Positions 12,080-25,577 are shown, counted from the stretch's first letter. The stretch is DNA of 64,000 bases from Scylla paramamosain (GCF_035594125.1 NC_087156.1:9780065-9844064), one strand, 5' to 3'. Program-made: numbers and translations. The notes: generated by a model from the sequence alone, not told the origin.

Positions 12080-13412
12080 CTAACAGTGAAAGCTTTAAGT
12101 TCAGTGAAATAGCATCATTATTCTTCATTGACACTCTTAAGCTGCAGACGCTAGAAAGAAATCAGTCACAACCCAGAAGACTTGACATAGAAAAGTAGAT
12201 CCAACTGTTTCCATATTTTCTCTTGAATATAAAGAACAGATAATAGATTGACAATAACGAAACGATTTACTCGTAAGAGGCTTTGCTTGGGATGAGAGGA
12301 GATTAGGGAGTCCTGTTCTGGAGTGAAGCCGTAAACACTGGTGATGTAGAACTGAAATAAGAATTTGTCTCATCGTTGTCTCGTCAACAGCATTCAGTAA
12401 TGTTCCTTTATAAACTTAATGAAATCCCACTCTTGTTTTAATACTAAGTAGGATAAACAGAAGCATAAAGTAGAACCTGCATCTAAATATTTCAAATAAA
12501 AGTGTAGTCTCATACATATTAGTCTAAGTGGACCCAAGTTGAAAGTAACTGATCTGTATGACTGTATAAAGAACTTTTCAGCCAATGAATGTACAGTATC
12601 TCAGAAAACTATCTTTAAAGTGTGGCGCGAACTGTGGCATAATGAACAATACAAAACCCGCTGCCTGATCACGTTTTGTGTCGGTAAGGTTGGTATGCAT
12701 GGCTTGACGTGATGCTAAGATACCTCTATTTGTTAGGTCATATGTAATATATGGAAACTATCCTTAGTGTGCAGGGCTACTCATTGTCACTGGCGTTATC
12801 ACCAAACGTGTCAAATAACATGGTTCATTGTGCCAGAATGTAGACGTCTTATTTTTATAGATAATTTGGTAGGTACTCTACAATATCTACTTGGAGAGAG
12901 AAAGGGACAGATACTGTCAAAACATCCATCCCACCACACTCTCAGCTCCTGTTAATGCTTTGCCACCTTGAGCAGCAGCCACGCAGATTTACAGATTGCT
13001 GGAAAAAAAAAAAAAAAAACATAGAAATAAAATAGGTATTTGTGGTAGATGTACCTTTGTTATTCCTTCTTTAGTGCAGAGGTCGCGTGTAGTGACTGTA
13101 GTCTCCTGAGTGCCCTAAAGAAGATCCTAGCTATAAATAATTTGGTAAAGCTGACGGAAACAGTCAAGCAGCTTTTGGATAGCAGCAGATAGCAGCTTGG
13201 ATACTGTGTGTGTTTGTGTGTGTGTGTGTATTTGTCTGTCGGTCAGTCATTGCACGTGCTGATGGCACATTCATTAACAACCAAAGTCTCATTGTCATTA
13301 AATATTATTGCAGGGAAGCAGAGCAACATAAAAGCGCTCCCACTGTCTGATGAGGCCGAGTCTTACGACCACAGAATACTTCGAACCTGCTATTCTGTAT
13401 ATTGATAGTTCT

Positions 13413-13414
<2 letters not shown>

Positions 13415-13490
<76 letters not shown>
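13415..13490. repeat. (GA)n microsatellite
   Basis: About 38 uninterrupted units; about 110 bp in copy 2 (54,008-54,117). Confidence 0.97.
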
Positions 13491-13492
<2 letters not shown>

Positions 13493-13666
13493 GAAGCTGA
13501 TATGATAGATCAATTAATATGATTATGAGCATCGGATTCCACGAAGGACGACTAGAGGGCCGGGAGAGGGTAAGGTACTCAATCAAGCCCTTATGTAGGG
13601 GAAGTACTGGAGGCTTGGTATAAACTCTATGAAACCAGATGTACTGGAGTTTTCATTACAACTTTG

Positions 13667-13821
<155 letters not shown>

Positions 13822-13884
13822 ATCAGGTTTCATTACAAACCTTAACAGTCAAGGCATTTAATAGTCATTCCTATGCAGAGATAA

Positions 13885-13888
<4 letters not shown>

Positions 13889-13939
<51 letters not shown>
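13889..13939. repeat. (GA)n tract, left flank of a retrotransposon insertion
   Basis: The tract resumes at about 15,794-15,815 on the far side of the retrotransposon. In copy 2 the same tract is continuous (54,437-54,535). The element therefore landed inside a GA microsatellite. Confidence 0.9.
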
Positions 13940-13941
<2 letters not shown>

Positions 13942-14041
13942 CAGATTTCAGATTCAGATTCTTTATTATTCCATGAGACATGGTTATTCTTACAGATTGG
14001 TTAACATAGGTAGTCATGTTTAATATATAATAGCAAATAAA

Positions 14042-14104
<63 letters not shown>

Positions 14105-15793
14105 AAAAAGTAGATTGACTCAAAATTTCTTTGCTACTCTGTATTAAACATTTAGTAAACGTCATTTAAAATAATTGTGCTATGATAACATTGACTAATA
14201 ATTATTTAAAAGAATTTTGCTAAGTCTAGACTTAAAAGCATAAAGGCTTTCAGAATTGATCACATTGGTGGGCAGTGTATTCCATAACTTTGGTCCAAGT
14301 ATCGTAATGGCTCTGGCACCAGAGTCTGTTCTAGCTCTACCCACATAAAGGTTATTGAGCTGTCTTGTGTTGCTTGTGGTGTGTTCTCTAACTGTGGGAA
14401 ATTTGAGGTACCAGTCTGGATAACAGTTATTGACAGCCTTATAAACAGTTGTACATTTATCAAAGGTGTGCTTCTCTTTGATTTTCAACCACTTTAACTC
14501 TTTTATGAAGGGGGTTACATGATCATACTTTCTGGTACACCCAACAGCTACTTTAGCTGCAAAATTTTGCAATTTCTGGACATTGTGCAGCAAAGTTTCA
14601 TTAGTTGTACCCCATATTACAATACAGTAATTTATTAAACTGAGAACTAGTGACTGTACTACAAGTATTCTTGTTGATTTATCAAAGTTCTGGCTTATTC
14701 TATTAATGAACATTAATGCACCCATGACTTTCTTTGTTAATTCACCAATATGTACATCAAAAAGCATGTATTTATCAATGAAAACACAAGATTTTTAACA
14801 TGAGAGCTTGGGTAAATGAAGTCTCCATCACAGTCTATTATGGTGTTCGGAGGAATCTGTGATAAAAGTTGTCTGTTACCAATGAAGATACATTGTGTTT
14901 TCTTTGAATTTAACATCAGCCCGTTTCTAAGAAAATACTGTTTTACATTCCGCAGAGTTTCTTCCGTTCTAGAGATGAGAGCTACAAGGTTATTTGGAGT
15001 GTCGGCGTGGAGAAACTGAGTATCATCAGCATACTGTGTTAGACAACATTCGTTGATACTCTCATTAAGGTCATTTACATAAATCGAAAATAAAACGGGT
15101 CCGAGAATTGAACCTTGTGGGACTCCATAAGCTACGTTAAGTTTATTAGATACTGTGCTATTGAGACGGACAGACTGAGCTCTGTTTTCAATGTAACTTT
15201 TAAACCAGAAGATGTCCATTTTTATTGCAGAACATTTTTTTAAAAGGATCTCATGACTGACATTGTCAAAAGCTTTAGAGAGGTCACACAAGGTTAACAA
15301 TGTAATTTTCTTAGAGTCCATATTGCTATATATTTTGTTTGAGATAACAGTAAGTGCAGTCTCTGTTGACAGTTTTGGACGAAAGCCATGTTGGGTGTTA
15401 GACAATGATTGACTAAATTCCAAGAAATACATAAGTTGATTAGTGACAACTTTTTCTAATAGTTTTGATATGATAGGTAATAGAGAGATGGGTCGAAAAT
15501 TATTTGGATCATTAACATCACCAGTTTTGAGGCTTGGTACAACTAGTGCGTGTTTCCAGGATGTAGGAAAGATGCCTGTTACAATTGAAGTATTGATGAT
15601 ACACGTCAAATAAAAAGCTATAACATAGAGTGCATCCTTAATAAATCTCATTGAAATGCCATCCGAACCTACAGAACTAGTTTCTTTTAGGTTTTTAATA
15701 GTGAGGATAACAGTTTCAACACTTACAGGATGAGGTCTAAAAAGATCATCGTCACCTAAAGCTACATTAAAATTATTTGCATCAGATATATTT
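13940..15793 (-). pseudogene. CR1/L2-like retrotransposon, 5'-truncated, copy 1 only
   Basis: Read on the minus strand, the frame is open from the 5' end (about 15,790) and encodes most of a reverse transcriptase: NFRPISLLPIISKLLE (about 15,500), LCDLSKAFDNVSHEILL (motif A, about 15,270), YGVPQGSILGPVLF (motif B, about 15,120), QYADDTQFLHA (motif C, about 15,030). A one-base deletion near 14,795 shifts the frame. The second frame (to 14,195) carries the usual C-terminal region with VVQSLVLSLINYCIVIW and KLWNTLP. The 3' untranslated part includes a (GT)n run (14,043-14,101 plus-strand CA) and ends in short TCTGAA-like repeats after AATAAAG. The endonuclease region is absent. A single frameshift and absence from copy 2 make it a young insertion. 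Confidence 0.9.
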
Positions 15794-16051
15794 TAGAGAG
15801 AGAGAGAGAGAGAGACGTACATAGAAAGTATATTTGCATAAAAAGTCGATAAGTGGCTTAAATATTCCGAGGGCTTGCTAGTCTCAAATGTGAGTAACAA
15901 ATGAAAAGGCTCGTCAGCTTGGTGTTCATTAGCATGCCTTCTTCAGACGTGTGATTACTCATGTGCTCACACGACGGGAGATTGAATTACACATAGTAAA
16001 TGCTTTTAATGGGGATATTTATTTATATATTTGTTTATTAGCTGGTCTTTA

Positions 16052-16053
<2 letters not shown>

Positions 16054-16131
<78 letters not shown>
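16054..16131. repeat. (GA)n microsatellite, copy 1 only
   Basis: About 39 units. The sequence from about 16,050 to 16,400 has no counterpart in copy 2, where a different short sequence (about 54,767-54,812) leads to the same exon. Exon 2 therefore has a different upstream intron in the two copies. Confidence 0.9.
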
Positions 16132-16135
<4 letters not shown>

Positions 16136-16414
16136 GTAATTGGTCAGGAGAATATCTGCAATTTTTTTCTTTTATAATGCAAAGCTTTTTAGAATATCAA
16201 AGCATTCATTAATTAACCTACACTCTTTTCAGTTACACTTTTTCATATAAATTGTTTTTGCTTTCAAGAGAGCAATGGTGATAGAATCTAAGCAGATGCT
16301 GTCATGTTTGTTGTTTTGCTGTTAAAGTTTTTTTCTATATATATGTATAGTGTTGAAGTAGCAAAGGCATCGTAGAAAACACTAACATCTTGAGATCCAT
16401 CAATATGTTTTCAG

Positions 16415-16505
16415 GGAAAATATGAGAAAATTGTGTGAGTCTTGCCGTGGTAGGAAAGATGGCCTCCTGTGGGACCTTATCAAAAGAGTGTCTGGCATTG
16501 GTTTG
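16415..16505 (+). CDS. Candidate gene copy 1, exon 2
   Basis: A 91-nt exon between acceptor TATGTTTTCAG and donor GTAAGC. Joined to exon 1 (CG|G) it reads R-E-N-M-R-K-L and then CESCRGRKDGLLWDLI, ending at IGL in phase 0. The other two phases hit stops within 25 nt, so only the phase dictated by exon 1 is open. The product is not recognised; the CESC pair could bind metal, but two cysteines alone prove nothing. The 3' splice site is rebuilt from different upstream sequence in copy 2, yet AG|GGAAAAT is kept. Compared with copy 2 there are 7 substitutions in 91 nt, 6 of them changing the amino acid; several are CpG to TpG or CpA in this copy. It could instead be a non-coding exon. Confidence 0.38.
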
Positions 16506-17544
16506 GTAAGCAGTGGGACAAAAAAAAATTAGGATGCCTTTGGTAATGCATATATAGGAATGTTATTGCCAGCAAAACACTACCTTGGCTTTGCAGTGAA
16601 GCTTTTCTATTCAGATGACTGCAGGAACTGAAATATGTAGACACAACTATACTAGGCAGGTCCAGTGAAAGGTATCACACTAAATGTATTGCATCATCCA
16701 GACGAGTTAGCAGCACAAGCATGAAGTAGGGTGGATCTCACAGGTGTTCACTTTTGTTGAGATCCTTACCAAGAAGCAGTGACATCCAGAACCAACAGCA
16801 ACTATGATATCTTTGTTGTCTCTGGAGCCCTTGTTATTGTTGTTGTTTTGTTGTTTAAGACATTATAGGTAACATGCTGTGTCCTCGCAGTAACCACACG
16901 AAAAGGCAGGTATCTAACTAGGAGTGGTCAGAGAGTGTTTGTTGTTGTTGTTATCAGAACCACAAACGGAGGAAGGCGGATGTGTTGTATTACTGAACAA
17001 TAATAAAAATGAAGAATAGATGAGTCAGGCCACCTTGGCAGAGATACTCAAAAGGGACTTTCATGTTTTGTGCCGTGAATACTTTTTATGGCTAGACTGA
17101 AGTGGTACTTATTATTTTATAAGTGTATCCTTGCTGTTTTTTTTAAGGTTTGTACTGCTGAATGTTGGGAAGCTTTGCATTTATTATTTTTTGCTTCTTT
17201 TTATTTTGTTATTTAATCTTGTTATATATGTAATGGTGTTTGTTCGTTTTATTTTGTTGCAGCTGTTGTGCATATTTAACATTTTTAGCGTTTCAAGTGT
17301 GTTCTGTTTTCAGTGTTGTTTTTCATGTATCCATGTGTTCTTGCATGGAGGAATCTGACATGTTTTATTGATGACATTTCGTGTTTTTCTTCAGTATTTA
17401 TTCTTTCCTTTTTTGTTCATGTGTATATTGTAACTCATGCAGTAAAGGATTTGTGGTGGTTCTGTTCATGTTGGTTCATTTTTAGCTCTTTTTAGAATAG
17501 TCAAGCTGCATCACTTTTTTATGTGGATGTTTTGATATTTTCAG
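16506..17544. other. Intron 2 of candidate gene, copy 1
   Basis: AT-rich and T-rich sequence, including GTT-repeat stretches near 16,840 and 16,940. No other coding sequence is supported. The counterpart is 54,904-55,949. Confidence 0.4.
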
Positions 17545-17598
17545 GAAAGGATGGCAGGTGGTGCCGCGGTGAACACTCCCAACACATGCAGGAGGAAA
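17545..17598 (+). CDS. Candidate gene copy 1, exon 3
   Basis: A 54-nt exon between acceptor TTGATATTTTCAG and donor GTGAGT. In phase 0 it reads ERMAGGAAVNTPNTCRRK. Length divisible by three and matching phase allow it to follow exon 2 without a stop. The copy 2 version (55,950-56,003) differs by only two bases (Pro to Ala and one silent change), much fewer than exons 2 and 4. Product not recognised. Confidence 0.4.
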
Positions 17599-18130
17599 GT
17601 GAGTACCTGCTTCATTACATCATGTGCACTCTGTTTTGGAACTCGCTGTTAAACTTTTTTTTTTCCATGTCAAGTGAAACCTGTCACTGTTGCCAGCCTT
17701 TCTCCTGTCAGTTTCCTATGAATCTATGAAGGAAAGAAAAGATGTGCTTCCATGGTATCGTGTCAGTAGTATTATCCATTGAAGGATTAGTTTAAATATT
17801 TTTCCAAAGCGTTGTTTTGCCTCCCATTTTTGTGCCTTCCTAGGGTATATATATGAAAGAAGAAAGAATGTAAATTTAGTCTATAATGTTCATTGCAACA
17901 TCTTACAGGAAAAAAAGTCTTTTGTGGATTAACCGAGAATCTTTTTCTAAACTATAATTTTCGTATTCCAGTCTTCATGTGCTTATTTTAGTTTATGCAT
18001 AGAAAAAAAAGAAGGATACAAAATCATATATTTTCTATAATGGTGTCATCTTGTTGGTATAAATATTTACTTGGAGATTCAGTTGAAACCTAACAATTAG
18101 CTGTCAATTTTGCATTCGTTTTTTTTTTTC

Positions 18131-18260
<130 letters not shown>

Positions 18261-19757
18261 TTTTTATATACGAATATGTGAATGAAGAAAGGAAAAATGC
18301 AATTACAAAAAACTTTCCACAATAACAGGAATATTCACTTGAGTACTTTTTAGGTAAATATCAGATCTTCTAATTTATCTGTTTATTTATCTTTTACTGC
18401 ATTTTACGGTTATGTAGATTAATAATATTTTGCATGTTATGATAAAGTGTCCTTGGAAACTATTACTGTAACAATCTATATTTAGTGTGAGTTTGATTTC
18501 CACATAAAAAAGGAAAAAAAATTTCCTTATCTGGAGAAAATATATTTACATTTTCTTTGTTCAATTGGTATTGATATTATTTTTAACTGATTTCCCAGGA
18601 AGCGTTACCACCATAATATTTGCGGCCTAACCTAAGGTAACTTTTTATCGTCATAACCTTTGTTGCAGCTTTATTAAGTAAAATCAGAGTTAAACTTGTA
18701 TAGTTCTATGAAGTGTCCTTATTTGTCTCTGTGTATGTTGATTATCACCTTGAAAAGTCAAGGTGACGTGGGCCTTGATGACAAGAGCTGGCCCACACTA
18801 TTTGTCTCCCTTTTTTTAGAGGCTCGTCATTGTAGATTTCTGAAAATATTAATTTCATCACGTTTTTTTTTTTTTTCTTGTCAGCGAATGAAAGAAAATT
18901 TATAGTTTTCTTTATCATTTAGTAAAGTATTAAATATCTTTTGAGGGATTATTCCCCTAGTAGAGTGAGGGGTTTATATTATTGTTACCACACATCTCTA
19001 CACCTCACTGCCCCCGCCTGGCCCTGGAGGGCGCAACAATGATTTGGCCAGGACCCACCTTTTGGTGTCCGCACATAAAAATTTTGATTTCAGTTTCAGA
19101 AACATTTTTTGGTTGGTAACTTTTGAAGGCGTATCTTATTTTATGTAATTTCTTCGTCAGACTCACCTTTGCTGTATTTTGCATATTTCAATTTATAGGC
19201 ATGTGGGCGAAGATTTTCTGTCTCGCAACTCTTGCAACTATCACCTCATCACTATAGATTGAGCTCTAGCGCGAAAGTGCGTGAATTATTTGCCATAACT
19301 CACTTCTTATATGGGATAGCTAGTCTTGGTTGGCACCATCAGACTCAGCAGTGACTGTAGAACAGAGATGTGTTGTAAAGAACTTGACAAAACAAAAAAG
19401 AAAATGATGAGTTGAACTGTGAAGATGTTAAAAAAAAATGTTCATAACATGTTTTACTTATGCCTGCTATTTTCAAATGTTAATCATTGAATTGAATGCA
19501 GATAGCAAAACAGAGTCAATATGGGTAGATATTAAGGAATGATCACAGTCAGTAGTAATGGGAGTAGTGTACAAGCCACCGAACAGTACAAGAGAAATTA
19601 ACACCTCACTGTGGCAGGAATTAAATAGAGCAGGAAGGTACAGTCAGGTATTTGTGGTAGGAGACTTTAATTTTAGGAATATCGACTGGAGCCTGATGGT
19701 GGATAACATGGAAGTAGAAGAATTTCTGAAGGTAATTCAGGAAAATTTTTTAAAATA

Positions 19758-20498
19758 CAGTAAAATCCCTCTTATCCGGCATCAACAGGACCGCCGACAT
19801 GCCGGATACTTGAATAGAAGTGAAATTATGTCCACAGTCACCACCCTACACTCACGCATCTTACCATAACAAAGATCAGGCTGATCGCTGTGCCGCGCGT
19901 CGCCACCCGTACTGTCACCTCACACTCACCAACACACATTGTGATTGTAATTGTGACTCCTTCTGATCTTTTCAAGCTGAACCACTCGTATAACACTTTG
20001 TCCATCATTTCACCACGATGATACTGCAGTGTGTGACGATTTTCCGCTGCCTTTGGGGTGTCGGTAGCTTTCATGTAATCCCACAACTTTTTCGTTTGGG
20101 ATTTAATGTCATAAATAGTTGATGAGCCCACACCATATTCCACCATTAGTTGCTGTCTGCTTTCATCTCTCTCTAATTGTTGACAAATGTCTACCTTCTG
20201 CTTAAGTGCAAGCACAACACGCTTCCTCTTTTCTAGAACTTTAGGCATAATGAAGGTGTCAGGCGATAAACAGTGCACACGCGGGACTGAGTCACTGAGT
20301 AAACACAGTGCAGTGGGCCGCGGGTGGCGCGAAGCAGTGCGCTCTGGTGGCGAGGGGACAAAGTATGCCTTGCACGGGAATTTTAATCAATTTTATGAGT
20401 ACACATTGATTTTTTATTGATTTTAAGGTTCGGGGAAAAATGTGCCGGATACTTGAAGCTGCCGGATGCTCGAATGCTGGATGAGAGGGATTTTAATG
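19758..20498 (-). mobile_element. Tigger-like (pogo group) element A with transposase remnant
   Basis: Terminal inverted repeats CAGTAAAATCCCTCTTATCC and the end GAGGGATTTTAATG (one mismatch to the expected ACTG) are flanked by TA on both sides, the target duplication of the Tc1/mariner/pogo superfamily. The minus strand from 20,248 encodes MPKVLEKRKRVVLALKQKVD, then SRQQLMVEYGVGSSTIYDIK and KKLWDYMKATD. This is the N-terminal helix-turn-helix DNA-binding domain of Tigger/Jerky/CENP-B type transposases. The frame ends by 19,838 with no DDE catalytic domain, so this is an internally deleted copy of 741 bp that could move only with a transposase supplied elsewhere. It sits within the endonuclease part of the CR1-like element. 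Confidence 0.9.
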
Positions 20499-21556
20499 TA
20501 GGTAATCATAGAACCCACAAGGGAGAACAGTATTCTAGATATAATTCTTACTAACAGGGAGGAAGCAGTCATATAGGTAGAGGTAGGGGACAGCTAGGTG
20601 ATAGTGACCATTGGGAAATTAGGTACAAATTAAAATGGAAGAAACTTTTAGAAGCAAAAATACTAGTAAAATACCTGACTTTAGGAGAGCAGTTTTTGAG
20701 GAATTAAAAAAGTTCCTCCAAGGAGTTGACTGGCAACGGATGCAGGGTGAGGTCAGGTCAGGAACAGAGTTGAGAGAGATAAGGAAGGATGAGAGAGGTG
20801 AGGTGAGGTGTGAAGGTGAATGACAAGAGAAGGGAAGATTTGTCTGTAAGGGGTGGAGGAGAGAGAGATGGGGAGATAGGTATGAGTATGTTGGAGGGTC
20901 AAGTCATGCTGAAATGGGAGAGATGAGGTCGAGAAGAGTAGATGAAGAAGTGGAGAGGATGGAACTGGCCGAGATGGGGGGATTAGGTGAAGTAAATGTA
21001 GATGAGTTGCATAAATATTTCGTAGATAAATTCCATACATGTCAGTTAGCAAACATCCCGTATAGAGCAATAAGATCACAGAAAAATAACCCTAAATGGA
21101 TGACTGCTAGGTTAAAACATCATATAGGGCAGAAGAGAAGTATATATAAGAGATTAAGGGCAGGTGAAGATGTTTTAAGGTCATAATATAATGAATTAGT
21201 TGAAACAATCAGGAGGTCAACAAGGGTAATTATGAATTAAAGGTAGCCAGCCAGGCAAAGACGGACCCCAAGGGATTTTATCAGGTATACAGGAAGAAAT
21301 TAATAAGGATACTATAGGTCTATTAAAGGCAGGCAGATGGGGAGCTGCTTAGTTCTGGGAGGAGTTTAGTAAAATTCTGAATGAGTATTTTTTAACTGTC
21401 TTCACCCAGGAAAACATGCAGGATATGCCAAATAGTGAACAGATGTTTAGAGCAGATGAGAATGAGAAGCTAGCAGATATTTCCATAACTAAGGAGATCA
21501 TGGAACAGAAGATAGATAGGCTAAAAAAGTTCAAGGCACCAGGATCAGATGAAATA

Positions 21557-22026
21557 CAGTAAAATCCCTCTTATCCGGCATCCAAGTATCCGGCAGATTC
21601 AGGTATCCGGCACATTTTCCCCGAGCCTTAAAAACAATAAAAAATCAATGTGTACTCATAAAATCAATTAAAATTCCCGCGCGAGGCATACTTTGTCCCC
21701 TCGCCACCAGAGCGCACTGCTTCGCGCCACCCACAGCCCACTGCACTATGGTTACTCAGTGACTCAGTCCCGCGTGTGCACTGTTTATTGCTTGACGCCT
21801 TCATCATGCCTAAAGTTGTAGAAAAGAGGAAGCGTGTTGTGCTTACACTTAAGCAGCTGTTCAGATCAGCTGCTAATTAAGATCAGCTGATCTTTGTTAT
21901 GGTAAGATGCGTGAGTGTAGGGTGGTGATTGTGGACATAATTTCACTTCTATTCAAGTATCTGGCAATATTCAAGTATCCGGCATGTCGGCGGTCCCGTT
22001 GATGCCGGATAAGAGGGCTTTTACTG
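21557..22026 (+). mobile_element. Tigger-like element B, opposite orientation
   Basis: The 470-bp element has the same terminal repeats (starting CAGTAAAATCCCTC, ending GAGGGCTTTTACTG) and TA duplications. It is inverted relative to element A: MPKVVEKRKRVVLTLKQ is read on the plus strand from about 21,806 and ends after a few more residues. Removing it with one TA restores the surrounding retrotransposon frame (GSDEI joined to YPRVLKK). It is a more strongly deleted relative of element A. Confidence 0.9.
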
Positions 22027-22027
22027 T

Positions 22028-22183
22028 ATATCCCAGAGTACTTAAGAAATGCAAAGAGGTTATTAGTGAGCTGTTAGTCTCTCTCTTTAGGAAATCATTT
22101 GAGTCATATCCCAGAGTACTTAAGAAATGCAAAGAGGTTATTAGTGAGCTGTTAGTCTCTCTCTTTAGGAAATCATTTGAGTC
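22028..22183 (+). repeat. 78-bp in-frame tandem duplication beside Tigger B
   Basis: Two adjacent identical 78-bp copies (22,028-22,105 and 22,106-22,183), each coding YPRVLKKCKEVISELL plus ten more residues of the CR1-like reverse transcriptase. The first copy begins at the 3' junction of the Tigger B insertion. Confidence 0.95.
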
Positions 22184-23618
22184 AGGTGAGGTACCAGTAA
22201 TGTGGAGGCAGGCTAATGTAGTACCCTTCTTTAAGAAAAGAGATAAAACTTTAGCATCTAATTATAGACCTGTCAGCTTAACTCCAGTTGTGAGTAAAAT
22301 ATTGAAGTCAATAATAGCGAGGAACATTAGGGAGCATTTAGACAAACATAACTTGATAAATCAGTCACAGCATGAATTCACAAAGGAGAAGTCTTGCCTG
22401 ATGAACTTGTTAAGTTTTTACAGTAAAGTGTACGAGGCAGTAGATAATGGTGATAGTTATGATATCTTATATCTGGACTTTAGTAAAGCTTCTGACAAGG
22501 TACCCCCCATCAGAGGCTCCTGAGAAAGGTTAGGGCACACGGGATAGATGGGAAGGTGTTAGGATGTATAAGGTCATGGCTAAGCAACAGGTGACAAAGA
22601 GTTGTAATAAACGGCTCTAAATCTAGGTGGTGCCTTGTAATTAGTGGGGTGCCACAGGGATCAGTATTAGGGTCATTGTTGTTTTTAATATATATCAATG
22701 ACTTGGATATTGGAATTAGTAGTGATGTTAGTAAATTTGCAGATGACACAAAGATAGATTAATTAGGTCAGAATCGGATGGCATCACCTTGCAGGCAGAT
22801 TTAGAGAAGATGAATGAATGGACGGACAGATGGCAAATGCAGTTTAATATCAACAAATGCAAAGTACTTAGGGTAGGTAGAGGAAACCCACACAGTAGAT
22901 ACACAATTGTTTTAAACAACGAAACTCTGGTAGGTACAGGGTACGAGAAAGATTTAGGAGTTATAGTTAGTTCTGAACTCTGTCTAGGAAAGCAATGCAT
23001 AGAGGCCAGAAACGGCAAATAGTGTATTAGAATTCATTTTTAGGAGTGATAAAAGAAGATGGCCTGAAGTAATATTAAAGTTATATTTGGTGCTGGTCAG
23101 ATCTCGTCAAGGCTACATTGTGCAGTTTTGGTCCCCACATTACAGGAAAGATATAGGTCTATTAGAATCAGTACAGAGGAGAATGACTTAAAGGATACAG
23201 GGGATGAGGAGCATTCCTTATGAGGCAAGATTAAAGCTGTTAAATTTGCATTCTTTAGAGAGATGTAGGCGAAGTGGGGACCTGATTGAAGTCTTTAAGT
23301 GGTATAAGGGTTATAACAAGGTGTATGTAAGCAAAATTCTTAGGATCAATAACCAGGATAGAACAAGTAATAACGGGTTCAAGCTTGAAAATTTTTCTAA
23401 AAAAGGTTCTCAAATAGAGTGGGAGATGAGTGGAATGGACTCAGTAATCTTGTTGTTTGTACTAAGACATTAGGGAGCTTTAAGAGAAGATTAGACAAGT
23501 TTATGAATGGGGATGATAGGTGGAAATAGATAGGTATATTTCATACAAGGACTGCCACGTGTAAGCCTGGCCACTTCATGTGGTGTTCCTTATTTCTTAT
23601 GTTCTTATGTTCTTATGT

Positions 23619-24374
23619 ACTGAAATATATTATTACTTTAAGTGAAAAAAACTCTCGGGAATAGGATAGCTTGATCAGAATGCAGATAAAGCTCAACATA
23701 TTGAAAACACAGAGTCATTTATAGCATTGTGTCACTCACTGCAACCTGCACAGCGGCTCGACACTATGCGTGGCACGTGCAGCCGGGCTTCATTTGACAA
23801 CGTCTGTGACGCATCCAAAAATTAGAACCAGCCGCTGGAGGAAGGTCTTTTAAGTTGTTAAGCAACTTAAAACACCTATTACCTAGTTATCTATTTTTTT
23901 GTGAAGTCAAACTTCCTATTGTCATTTTAAAAAAATCAAACTTTTGTCTCCAAATAATCTTGCGCATTTCATCGCATGCATTGTTATTATTTATTTATTT
24001 TCTTCTCATGCAAAACCTCACTTTGTATGATCTTTAAGTTCTCTTCACTATATTATCTTAGGTATATTATTCCATTCAAAAATTGCAATTGATGCATAAT
24101 TTATATACTATACAAAAATATTAAATTAATAAATTATCAAAAATAAAAAACACACAAACACTAATTTGATAATGTAATTACATATTCATATTAGCGTCCT
24201 CTTTTATAAATCATCCACAGTAATGTTTTTCTTGGTGCCTCATCCTCTCAGAATCCTCGCACTCACATCACACTCTCATCGTGCTTACCTCTCTGCATCT
24301 CAAACACATTCCTTGCAAGGTTAGCATTCCTGTGAAGGTTATGCATGTCCATGTACGCCTGTATGTACGTATCT
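23619..24374. other. AT-rich non-coding sequence
   Basis: No gene or transposon terminus recognised between the CR1 tail and the palindrome. Confidence 0.5.
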
Positions 24375-25055
<681 letters not shown>

Positions 25056-25492
25056 CAATAACAACAACAATAGCATCATCAACAACAGTAACAACAAAGG
25101 GAATAAATCTCTTTGTATCCAATAGGAGCAGAAAACATCATGGCTTTACCATCCAAGAAGTCTGGATGTCTCAAGTTACATAAATATTAGTATAAAAGAA
25201 ACATTTTTTAGAGAAATAGCAAATATAAGCAATTATTCATACGATAAACACAAAAATGGAAATTAATGATTCAAAGTAAATATTATGAAGAGATTAGATA
25301 AAAATACAAACAGATGTAGGAGAGAAATTTTAACATCAAAAGCAAAAAATAAGCAATTCAGTTAAGCATAACAAAATAATCAAAGCGTCAGCAAATAAAG
25401 AGAGATGTAAATAATAAAGGGGAGAAATAAGCATGCATTATTATTACTATTATTTTTTAGTTAACAATTTTATACAGGAACATCATATCATT

Positions 25493-25494
<2 letters not shown>

Positions 25495-25577
<83 letters not shown>

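Larger units (their letters stand above)
19500..23618 (+). pseudogene. CR1-like retrotransposon, interrupted by two Tigger-like elements
   Basis: The plus strand gives the end of an endonuclease domain (MGVVYKPPNSTREIN near 19,558; VVGDFNFRNIDWS near 19,655; LDIILTNREEAV near 20,540). Reverse transcriptase follows: NYRPVSLTPVVSKILKSI (about 22,260), YLDFSKASDKVP (about 22,468), [20 protein letters not shown] (about 22,640), KFADDTKID (about 22,735). The C-terminal region includes DLGVIVSSELCLGKQCIE (about 22,950) and FKRRLDKFMNGDD (about 23,480). Frameshifts and stops are frequent. It ends in TTCTTATG octamers (about 23,592-23,618), as known for CR1 3' ends. Two Tigger-like insertions (19,758 and 21,557) and a 78-bp in-frame tandem duplication (22,028) interrupt it. 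The 5' end of the element is missing. Confidence 0.9.

Noticed and set aside
14816..15019. Plus-strand frame within the retrotransposon
   Set aside because: Antisense shadow of the minus-strand reverse transcriptase.
17839..17935. Further exons of the candidate gene after CTTCCTAG and CATCTTACAG
   Set aside because: Frames close quickly and no good donors follow; the same is true in copy 2.
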